Shown: in pieces, positions 1-4,303 of the stretch
Numbering within the stretch: the stretch's first letter is position 1
How the letters are laid out: each line of letters opens with the position of its first letter
From: Actinomycetota bacterium
GTDB taxonomy: Bacteria; Actinomycetota; Actinomycetes; JACCUZ01
Direction of reading: 5' to 3'
DNA: 5,309 bases
Assembly: GCA_030841195.1 (NCBI GenBank)
Contig: JAVEDA010000389.1
Span: 1-5,309 of the forward strand
Translations under genes and position numbers: made by a program
The notes under the pieces: model-generated
What the model was told of the DNA's origin: nothing
Database searches by the model: none
The model's input: only the letters and a program-made list of their open reading frames with translations

Positions 1-1
1 C

Positions 2-610
2 GTCACGATCGAGGACCCGATCGAAGTTCTGCACTTCGACAAGCTCTCGATGATCAACCAGCGCGAGGTACGGCTGGACACCGCCGACTTCGCCACCGCC
101 CTGCGCGGCGCGATGCGCCAGGACCCGGACGTGATCCTGGTCGGCGAGATGCGCGACCACGAGACGGTGAAGGCGGCCCTGGCGGCCTCCGAGACCGGCC
201 ACTTCGTCATGTCGACGCTGCACACCACCGACGCGACTGAGACCATCACCCGCGTCATCGACTTCTTCCCGCCGCACGAGCAGAAGCAGGTCCGGCTCGC
301 GCTGGCCGGCGCCCTGCGCGGCATCATCTGCCAGCGCCTCGTGCCGCGCGCCGACGGCCAGGGCCGTTGCGTAGCGATGGAGATCTGCGTGGCCACCGGC
401 CGGATCGCCGATGCCATCGTCGACCCGGACAAGACCGGCACCATCGCGGAGCTGATCAAGGAGGGTGCCTACTACGGCATGCAGACCTTCGACCAGCACC
501 TGGTGGCTCTGATCCGCGACGGCGTCATCACCCTGGAAGCTGCCATGGCGGCCTCCACCAGCCCGCACGACCTCACCGTCGAGCTGCGCCGCCTCGGCCT
601 GGTCGCCTGA
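2..610 (+). CDS. pilT: Type IV pilus retraction ATPase, PilT type (3' part, partial)
   Basis: The C-terminal 202 residues of a secretion/pilus ATPase of the PilT/GspE family are present; the N-terminal domain and Walker A loop lie left of the window. Seen in the fragment: the Asp box ITIEDPIE-like segment (VTIEDPIE, residues 1-8), the Walker B region with DPDVILVGEMRD (41-52), and the His box SETGHFVMSTLHTTDA (63-78). The C-terminal stretch reads IAELIKEGAYYGMQTFDQHL, the position where PilT proteins carry their AIRNLIRE-like region and the GM-x-T-x-DQ motif. This favours PilT (pilus disassembly, cytoplasmic hexamer under the inner-membrane PilC platform) over PilB or GspE, and no tetracysteine zinc motif is seen. 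The frame is open from base 2 to TGA at 608-610. No pilus gene follows, so this is probably the end of a pilus cluster lying to the left. Family is certain; PilT rather than another retraction paralogue is likely. Confidence 0.9.
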   Translation, partial: VTIEDPIEVLHFDKLSMINQREVRLDTADFATALRGAMRQDPDVILVGEMRDHETVKAALAASETGHFVMSTLHTTDATETITRVIDFFPPHEQKQVRLALAGALRGIICQRLVPRADGQGRCVAMEICVATGRIADAIVDPDKTGTIAELIKEGAYYGMQTFDQHLVALIRDGVITLEAAMAASTSPHDLTVELRRLGLVA

Positions 611-624
611 CCGACGTACGTCGG
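611..624. terminator. 14-bp perfect palindrome between convergent pilT and bsaP
   Basis: CCGACGTACGTCGG begins directly after the pilT stop codon and ends five bases before the bsaP stop codon on the other strand. As RNA it can fold into a 5-bp G/C-rich stem with a GTAC loop on either strand. There is no U tract, which is common for actinobacterial terminators. A bidirectional terminator is the simplest reading; a protein-binding palindrome is the alternative. Confidence 0.5.
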
Positions 625-629
625 CGCCG

Positions 630-818
630 TCAACCCGTCCGGGTGCCGTGCTGGACACAGCGCGCGGACCAGCCGCGGGGCAGGACCTGCACCACCATCC
701 GCCGCCGGCACTGCCCGCAGTAGCGCGGCGGTTCGAGCTCACGGCGCGCCGCGCAGGCGCTGTGGTCGCCGGTGGCGGAGTCCCCGCACTGGTCGCACCA
801 GGGCTCGTCGTCCACCAC
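630..818 (-). CDS. bsaP: Biotin synthase auxiliary protein (BsaP-like), small CxxC protein
   Basis: This is a 62-residue cysteine-rich protein. It has two metal-knuckle-like blocks: C8-x2-C11 with H19-x2-C22, then C34-x2-C37 with C54-x2-H57. The core PPRYCGQCRRRMVVQV (30-45) followed by GWSARC (49-54) is the signature I associate with the small actinobacterial proteins that biotin synthase BioB needs to convert dethiobiotin to biotin (family knowledge, recalled without a search). They are thought to act in the cytoplasm on BioB iron-sulfur cluster supply or repair. The start is set at GTG 818: the frame stays open further upstream, but that part is antisense to the thioesterase gene and looks unlike the family. 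GTG 815 is an alternative. bioB is not in the window, although these genes commonly sit next to it. A TAGCGT hexamer lies 7 nt upstream and no clear Shine-Dalgarno is present, so a leaderless mRNA is likely. Confidence 0.78.
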   Translation of the reverse strand: MVDDEPWCDQCGDSATGDHSACAARRELEPPRYCGQCRRRMVVQVLPRGWSARCVQHGTRTG

Positions 819-836
819 CCGCCGTACGCTAGCCGC
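819..836. promoter_or_regulatory. Overlapping divergent -10 elements (bidirectional promoter)
   Basis: The 18 bp between the two GTG starts contain TACGCTA at 825-831. On the plus strand TACGCT (825-830) ends 6 nt before the thioesterase GTG at 837. On the minus strand TAGCGT (831-826) ends 7 nt before the bsaP GTG at 818. Both fit the TAnnnT form of a -10 element, and both would start transcription at or next to the start codon. No -35 hexamer was recognised for either direction. The symmetric TAnnnTA core is the kind of sequence reported to give divergent initiation from one site. Confidence 0.55.
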
Positions 837-1214
837 GTGACCGTGCAGCCTGGCGCCCAGGCCCTCGTGCGGCACCAGGTCACCCCGGACGACACGGCAC
901 GGGCCTTCGGCAGCGGCGACCTCGAGGTGCTCGCGACTCCCCGGCTGCTGGCCTGGTGCGAGAACGCCACCGTGCGGGCGCTCGCCGGCCGGCTTGCCGA
1001 CGCCGAGTCGACCGTCGGCACCCGGGTGGAGCTGGTTCACCAGCGCGCGACGGCCGTCGGCGCAGAATTGACGGTTCGCGCCGACCTCGTGCATGTGGAC
1101 GGACGGTTGCTGCGGTTCGACGTGGTGGCCGAAGCCGCCGACGGCACCGTGCTCGGCCACGGGCAGGTCACCCGGGTTGTGGTCGACCGGGCCCGGTTCC
1201 TCGCTCGCCTCTGA
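837..1214 (+). CDS. Hotdog-fold acyl-CoA thioesterase, FlK-like
   Basis: A 125-residue single-domain protein, the usual length for FlK-type hotdog thioesterases. These cytoplasmic enzymes hydrolyse the thioester of short acyl-CoAs. The FlK catalytic set Thr42/Glu50/His76 appears to be matched by T34, E42 and H68, with identical spacing (8 and 26 residues). The supporting motifs are LATPRLLAWCEN (32-43), STVGTRVELVHQRATAVG (58-75) and the strand VDGRLLRFDVVAEA (87-100). The start is GTG 837. An in-frame ATG at 648 would add 63 residues, but that stretch is antisense to bsaP and looks like no thioesterase. The gene diverges from bsaP and converges with the GNAT gene, six bases stop to stop. The physiological substrate is unknown: FlK itself acts on fluoroacetyl-CoA, but no fluorometabolite gene is nearby, so a general short-chain acyl-CoA or housekeeping role is more likely. 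Confidence 0.82.
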   Translation: MTVQPGAQALVRHQVTPDDTARAFGSGDLEVLATPRLLAWCENATVRALAGRLADAESTVGTRVELVHQRATAVGAELTVRADLVHVDGRLLRFDVVAEAADGTVLGHGQVTRVVVDRARFLARL

Positions 1215-1226
1215 GAGCGGTCAGAG
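1209..1226. terminator. Hairpin holding both stop codons of a convergent gene pair
   Basis: CTCTGA (1209-1214), a six-base loop GAGCGG and TCAGAG (1221-1226) form a perfect 6-bp inverted repeat. The thioesterase TGA (1212-1214) is in the left arm and the complement of the acetyltransferase TGA (1221-1223) in the right arm. The only spacer between the genes is the loop. A bidirectional terminator without a U tract is likely, though the stem is short. Confidence 0.5.
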
Positions 1227-1721
1227 CTCGAGCCGGTAGGTGATCAGCCGGACCTCGGGGCCGGGATACCAGTCCCGTTCCGGCGTGCGTACGAAGCCGA
1301 GCCGCTGGTAGATCCGGTGCGCAGCGTGCATGACTGGCAGGGTGCTCAGGACCACGGCGTGACACCCGTCCGCCCTGGCCCGGTCGACGCACCACGTCGC
1401 GAGGGCCTCGCCGACACCTCGACCTCGGGCCGTAGGCGCGACGGCGAGCATCCGGAACTCGGCCTCGCCGTCGCCGGACACCTCGGCCCACGGCGTACCG
1501 GCCGTGCAGTAGGTGACGGTGCCCAGCACCACGCCGGAGCCCTCGTCGACGGCGACGGCCAGCTCGGCGTCCCTGGCCCGGTCGCTGGCCGCCCGGAGGT
1601 GCTCGGAGTAGCCGTCCTCGGCCCCGTCGAGGTAGCCGTCAGCCACGTAGGCGTCGACCGTGAGGGCGCCGACCGCCGCGATCTCGCCGGCGTCGGAGGG
1701 GTCGGCGAGGCGCAGGATCAC
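1221..1721 (-). CDS. GNAT-family N-acetyltransferase
   Basis: A 166-residue protein, the typical length of a single GNAT domain, which transfers acetyl from acetyl-CoA to an amine. Motif A is clear: beta-4 FRMLAVAP (89-96) followed by the pyrophosphate-binding loop TARGRGVGEAL (97-107, R99-G-R101-G-V-G104). Motif B follows with VVLSTLPVMHAAHRIYQRLGF (split across 123-143), where Y138 is at the usual general-acid position. The N-terminus (ILRLADPSDAGEIAAV) is the common GNAT beta-1/alpha-1. The start is GTG 1721, directly before this strand; a TAGGCT hexamer lies six bases upstream and no Shine-Dalgarno is visible. The substrate cannot be read from the sequence: small molecule, antibiotic or protein N-terminus are all possible. 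The gene lies 55 bp downstream of the small membrane gene on the same strand and could be co-transcribed with it. Confidence 0.88.
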   Translation of the reverse strand: MILRLADPSDAGEIAAVGALTVDAYVADGYLDGAEDGYSEHLRAASDRARDAELAVAVDEGSGVVLGTVTYCTAGTPWAEVSGDGEAEFRMLAVAPTARGRGVGEALATWCVDRARADGCHAVVLSTLPVMHAAHRIYQRLGFVRTPERDWYPGPEVRLITYRLEL

Positions 1722-1733
1722 CCGGGGAGCCTA
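1722..1733 (-). promoter_or_regulatory. -10 element of a likely leaderless acetyltransferase mRNA
   Basis: On the minus strand TAGGCT (1733-1728) is followed by six bases and then the GTG at 1721. It matches TAnnnT at a distance that puts the transcription start at the start codon. It lies within the 8-bp palindrome GCCTAGGC (1729-1736). No -35 hexamer stands out. Confidence 0.4.
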
Positions 1734-1776
1734 GGCCGAGCGGCCGCCCGCCTGGCTCCCGGCACGGCGGTCGTGC

Positions 1777-1935
1777 TCAGCGACCGGCAGCGTAGGGCGT
1801 CGACGGCAGCCGGCCCGAGGACCAGTCCGGATGACTGGGCGGCGGGGCCTTGGGGCGGTCGTGCCGGAACAACTGCACACCGGCGACGATCTCGGCAAGG
1901 ACGAAGACGGACAGGAGGAGCAGGAAGGGTGTCAT
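1777..1935 (-). CDS. Small single-pass membrane protein, 52 residues
   Basis: I do not recognise the family. ATG 1935 opens a 52-codon frame ending in TGA at 1779-1777. Residues 3-22 (PFLLLLSVFVLAEIVAGVQL) form one uninterrupted hydrophobic segment long enough to span the membrane. They are followed by a positively charged stretch (FRHDRPK, 23-29), a proline-rich linker (PPPSHP) and a tail ending RLPSTPYAAGR. Positive charge after the helix suggests N-out/C-in, or an uncleaved signal anchor. The sense of the sequence (one clean hydrophobic block, then a polar tail) and the absence of any better gene on either strand support a real gene. It diverges from the AraC-type regulator, with 83 bp between the starts, and lies 55 bp upstream of the acetyltransferase. 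A GAGGAG lies 15 nt upstream of the ATG, too far for a normal Shine-Dalgarno. CAGAAT (1948-1943) ends seven bases before the ATG. Confidence 0.6.
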   Translation of the reverse strand: MTPFLLLLSVFVLAEIVAGVQLFRHDRPKAPPPSHPDWSSGRLPSTPYAAGR

Positions 1936-2007
1936 GGCAGTAATTCTGCGCTCCTCGTGATCCCGCCACCAGTGGCAGGATTGACAACAACCCACGATTT
2001 CCTGCCA
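1935..2007. promoter_or_regulatory. Candidate operator: three TGGCAG half-sites
   Basis: TGGCAG occurs three times in this short control region: plus strand 1935-1940 and 1973-1978, minus strand 2007-2002. The last two form a perfect 8-bp inverted repeat, TGGCAGGA (1973-1980) and TCCTGCCA (2000-2007), 19 bp apart, bracketing the -35 element of the regulator gene. A smaller inverted repeat, GCAG-TAATT-CTGC (1937-1949), lies immediately before the small membrane gene. AdpA, a relative of the encoded regulator, binds TGGC-type sites (consensus TGGCSNGWWY as I recall it), and TGGCAGGATT at 1973 fits at 9 of 10 positions. Autoregulation, and joint control of the divergent gene, is inferred. Confidence 0.5.
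1936..1948 (-). promoter_or_regulatory. Possible -10 element of the small membrane gene
   Basis: CAGAAT (1948-1943, minus strand) shares four of six bases with TATAAT and ends seven bases before the ATG at 1935, so the mRNA could be leaderless. It overlaps the GCAG-TAATT-CTGC repeat, so a bound protein there would block it. No good -35 was found. Confidence 0.35.
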
Positions 2008-2018
2008 TACTCCGCTGC
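1981..2018 (+). promoter_or_regulatory. Promoter of the GATase/AraC regulator gene, leaderless
   Basis: A perfect -35 hexamer TTGACA (1981-1986) is followed after 19 bp by CATACT (2006-2011, four of six matches to TATAAT). Seven bases later comes the GTG start at 2019. The 19-bp spacer is longer than the ideal 17. There is no Shine-Dalgarno before the GTG, so transcription probably begins at the start codon. The segment is clearly richer in A/T than the surrounding DNA. Confidence 0.65.
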
Positions 2019-3002
2019 GTGATCCGCAACGTGGTGGTGCCGGTGCTGGACGGGGTCTTCGCCTTCGAGCTGGGCGTGCTCTGTGAGGTGTTCGGGCTCG
2101 ACCGGCCGGACGACCCAGAGCTGCCCTCTTTCGACTTCGCACTGTGCACGCCCACGCCCGGCCCGGTGCGCACCATGTCGGGCTTCGACCTGATGGTCGA
2201 GCACGGTCTGGACCGGATCGCCGCCGCCGACCTGGTGGCCCTGCCCGCGATCCACCGCGGGGGCGAGGTGTCCCCGGAGCTGATCGGTGCCCTGCGGGCA
2301 GCGGTGGCGCGCGGCGCCCGGGTCATGAGCGTCTGCAGCGGTGCGTTCGTGCTCGGTGCAGCCGGGCTGCTGGACGGCCGTGACTGCACGACGCACTGGA
2401 CCTACGCGGCCGAGCTGGCCGAGCGATTCCCCGCGGCCCGGGTGAATCCCGACGTGCTGTACGTCGACTGCGACGGCATCCTCACCAGCGCCGGCACTGC
2501 CGCGGGCATCGACGCCTCGCTGTACCTGATCCGCCAGGAGTTCGGCGAGCGGGTCGCCAACCGGCTGGCCCGGCGGATGGTGATGCCACCGCACCGCGAG
2601 GGCGGTCAGCGCCAGTACGTCGACAACCCGCTACCCGTCGAGGCCGACACGCTCGGCGGCACCCTCGAGTGGATGCTGGAGAACCTCGACGAGGAGTTCG
2701 GGGTCGACGACCTGGCCCGCCGGGCCCACCTGTCGCCGCGGACGTTCGCCCGCCGGTTCCGGGCCGAGACGGGCACGACGCCGCACCACTGGCTCACCGG
2801 CCAGCGGGTGCTCGCTGCGCAGCGGTTGCTCGAGCAGACCGAGCAGCCGGTCGAGGCCGTCGCCGACATGGTCGGCTTCGGCAGCGCCTCGGTGCTCCGG
2901 CACCACTTCACCCGCAGGCTCGGCACGACGCCGAAGGACTACCGCCGCACGTTCTGCGGCAGCAGGGAAGTCGCGCGGACGCCGGTCGCCACGACTGCGT
3001 AG
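2019..3002 (+). CDS. GlxA/AdpA-type transcriptional regulator (DJ-1/PfpI domain + AraC HTH)
   Basis: A 327-residue cytoplasmic DNA-binding protein in two parts. Residues 1-190 are a DJ-1/PfpI (class I glutamine amidotransferase-like) domain. It carries the nucleophile-elbow motif SVCSGAFVLGAAGLLDG (104-120, C106), TTHW (124-127, H126) and LTSAGTAAGIDASLYL (155-170). Residues 213-312 are the AraC/XylS double helix-turn-helix: LSPRTFARRFRAETGTTP (238-255) for the first and VADMVGFGSASVLRHHFTRR (281-300) with LGTTPKDYRR for the second. This is the domain order of AdpA and GlxA; here the GATase-like domain normally serves as sensor or dimerisation module and not as an enzyme. It is shorter than the AdpA proteins I know (about 400 residues), so it is better called an AdpA-like paralogue. 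The recognition-helix arginines (RTFARRFR) resemble AdpA, and TGGC-type sites surround its own promoter. Start GTG 2019 lies directly before the first beta strand. The effector and target genes are unknown. Confidence 0.9.
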   Translation: MIRNVVVPVLDGVFAFELGVLCEVFGLDRPDDPELPSFDFALCTPTPGPVRTMSGFDLMVEHGLDRIAAADLVALPAIHRGGEVSPELIGALRAAVARGARVMSVCSGAFVLGAAGLLDGRDCTTHWTYAAELAERFPAARVNPDVLYVDCDGILTSAGTAAGIDASLYLIRQEFGERVANRLARRMVMPPHREGGQRQYVDNPLPVEADTLGGTLEWMLENLDEEFGVDDLARRAHLSPRTFARRFRAETGTTPHHWLTGQRVLAAQRLLEQTEQPVEAVADMVGFGSASVLRHHFTRRLGTTPKDYRRTFCGSREVARTPVATTA

Positions 3003-3011
3003 CCCGGCTCA

Positions 3012-3034
3012 GCCCGTGGTCCGGTACGGCGGGC
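3012..3034 (+). terminator. Weak hairpin between regulator and phosphoesterase genes
   Basis: GCCCG (3012-3016) can pair with CGGGC (3030-3034), with a competing inner stem CCGT/ACGG. It lies ten bases after the regulator stop codon. There is no U tract, and such pairings are frequent in DNA of this GC content, so this is a tentative call. Confidence 0.25.
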
Positions 3035-3062
3035 ATCGCCGACCTGGTGCGAGGATTCCCGC

Positions 3063-3785
3063 GTGCGGGTCCTTGCGGTCGCCGATCTGCACTACCGCCT
3101 TCGGCACTACGACTGGCTGGTGACCGCCGCCCGCGACGTCGACGTGGTGGCGATCGCCGGTGACCTGGCCGATGTGGCCAGCCCGGTGCCTCTGGACGTG
3201 CAGGTCGTGGTGCTCGACGACTACCTCGAGCGGCTCGCCGACCAGGCCGTCGTCCTGGCGGCGTCGGGCAACCATGACCTGGACGGACCCGGCGAGCACG
3301 GCGAGCAGGTGGCCGGGTGGCTGCGTCGACCGCGGACCGGCGCGGTGCACACCGACCTCACCAGCGTGGACGTCGGTGACACCCGCTTCACGGTCTGCCC
3401 CTGGTGGGACGGCCCGGCGTCGCGGGACGTGGTGGCTCGCCAGCTCGCGACGGCGGCGAATGACCGGCCGGCCCGGTGGGTCTGGGTCTACCACTCGCCG
3501 CCCGCCGGGACGGTCCTCTGCCGGGACGGGCGGCGGGAGTTCCCGGACCACGACCTGGCCGGCTGGATCGCCGAGCACCAGCCCGACGTCGTGCTCTGCG
3601 GGCACATCCACCAGGCCCCCTGGGTCGACGGTGGCGGGTGGCACGCCCGGCTCGGGACCACGCTGGTGATCAACCCCGGCCGTCAGGTCGGTCCGGTGCC
3701 GCCGCACGTCACCCTGGACACCGACGCGGGCACGGCCGAGTGGTTCGGCGTCTTCGACACCGAGACGATCGAGCTGGCCGGCTGA
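3063..3785 (+). CDS. Calcineurin-like metallophosphoesterase
   Basis: A 240-residue soluble protein with all five metal-site motifs of the calcineurin-like phosphoesterase family in order: D8-x-H10 (ADLH), G33-D34 (AGDLAD), G69-N70-H71-D72, H144 (YHSPP) and G180-H181-I-H183. These residues bind two divalent metals and hydrolyse phosphomono- or phosphodiesters. No signal peptide or membrane segment is seen. The closing VINPGRQVGPVPPHVTLD (202-219) is the C-terminal strand seen in small bacterial members of the family. The substrate is not evident: nucleotide, cyclic nucleotide or a general phosphodiester are possible. Start GTG 3063 is followed at once by beta-1 (RVLAVADLH). GAGG at 3051-3054 could act as a Shine-Dalgarno with 8-nt spacing, so here a leadered mRNA is as likely as a leaderless one. 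It follows the regulator by 60 bp on the same strand and converges with the cyclic-nucleotide-binding gene. Confidence 0.87.
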   Translation: MRVLAVADLHYRLRHYDWLVTAARDVDVVAIAGDLADVASPVPLDVQVVVLDDYLERLADQAVVLAASGNHDLDGPGEHGEQVAGWLRRPRTGAVHTDLTSVDVGDTRFTVCPWWDGPASRDVVARQLATAANDRPARWVWVYHSPPAGTVLCRDGRREFPDHDLAGWIAEHQPDVVLCGHIHQAPWVDGGGWHARLGTTLVINPGRQVGPVPPHVTLDTDAGTAEWFGVFDTETIELAG

Positions 3786-3799
3786 GGACCGGTCAGCCG
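3779..3799. terminator. Hairpin holding both stop codons of a second convergent pair
   Basis: CGGCTGA (3779-3785), the loop GGACCGG and TCAGCCG (3793-3799) make a perfect 7-bp inverted repeat. The phosphoesterase TGA (3783-3785) is in the left arm and the complement of the TGA of the cyclic-nucleotide-binding gene (3793-3795) in the right arm. It has the same design as the repeat at 1209-1226 and shares the pattern CTGAG...CGGTCAG with it. A bidirectional terminator without U tract is the likely role. Confidence 0.55.
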
Positions 3800-4281
3800 T
3801 GCTCGGGCTCCGGGTCCCGGACCGAACCAGGCTGGGCGGGCGCACCCTGGTGGTGCAGCAGGGTGTCGAGGATCTGGCCCACCCGGCCGAGATGCCCCTC
3901 CTCGCCGGCCAGCTGCTGCTTCACGTCGGTGAGGTAGCGCGTCATGCCGTCCAGCCGGGCAGCGGTGACGCGCAGGACCGCGAGGGCCACGCCGGGCTGT
4001 TCCACCAGGAAGGTCAGCGGGTCCTCGACCACGTGCACCCGGACTTCGGTTGCCGCGCGGACGGTGGCCGTCGCCGGATGGCCGAGCACGACCGACATCT
4101 CGCCGAAGACCGCACCCGGTGTGTCGACCCGGGCTAAAGGCGTCCCATCGCGCTCGATCGTCACTGCACCGTCGACCAGCACGAGCAGCCGGTCCGGCCT
4201 GGTCCCCTCCTCGATCAGGACGCCGCCTGGCGGCGTCGACACCACCGGCAGTCCGGCACACAGCTCCAGGAGGTCGGTCAC
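3793..4281 (-). CDS. Stand-alone cyclic-nucleotide-binding-domain protein
   Basis: A 162-residue protein with one cAMP-receptor-type beta-roll (residues about 10-95): GGVLIEEGTRPDRLLVLVDGAVTIERDG (split over 19-46), then GAVFGEMSVVLGHPATATVRA (56-76), which aligns with the phosphate-binding cassette. The cassette keeps G60-E61 but has alanine (A70) where the ligand-binding arginine of PRAATV-like cassettes sits, so cyclic nucleotide binding is doubtful. After the roll comes a helical stretch (95-142) with LTDVKQQLAGEEGHLGRVGQIL, possibly a short coiled coil, and a low-complexity Pro/Glu tail. There is no helix-turn-helix, so it is not a Crp/Fnr transcription factor; it more likely regulates a partner protein. 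Start GTG 4281 precedes the domain; the frame stays open upstream to 4620, but that part is antisense-frame noise inside the symporter gene. The symporter ends 22 bp upstream on the same strand, making it the obvious candidate partner. Confidence 0.8.
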   Translation of the reverse strand: MTDLLELCAGLPVVSTPPGGVLIEEGTRPDRLLVLVDGAVTIERDGTPLARVDTPGAVFGEMSVVLGHPATATVRAATEVRVHVVEDPLTFLVEQPGVALAVLRVTAARLDGMTRYLTDVKQQLAGEEGHLGRVGQILDTLLHHQGAPAQPGSVRDPEPEHG

Positions 4282-4293
4282 GCCGCCATTGTG
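4282..4293 (-). promoter_or_regulatory. -10-like hexamer before the cyclic-nucleotide-binding gene
   Basis: CACAAT (4293-4288, minus strand; four of six matches to TATAAT) is followed by six bases and the GTG at 4281. There is no Shine-Dalgarno. This suggests an own leaderless transcript in addition to any read-through from the symporter gene. No -35 element was recognised. Confidence 0.4.
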
Positions 4294-4303
4294 CCGGGTG
4301 GCC

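Noticed and set aside
648..836. N-terminal extension of the thioesterase from ATG 648
   Set aside because: The 63 residues (His/Pro/Ala-rich) match no thioesterase and lie antisense to the cysteine-rich bsaP-like gene; GTG 837 gives the family length.
819..1160. Upstream extension of the bsaP-like frame on the minus strand
   Set aside because: This part is antisense to the catalytic core of the thioesterase and has no cysteine motif or family resemblance.
1734..1746. GGCC-GAGC-GGCC repeat between the small membrane gene and the acetyltransferase as a terminator
   Set aside because: Only a 4-bp stem in very GC-rich DNA; not distinguishable from chance.
1932..2594. Long minus-strand frames opposite the AraC-type regulator
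   Set aside because: They are low-complexity His/Gly/Arg/Val-rich products on the strand opposite a clear two-domain gene.
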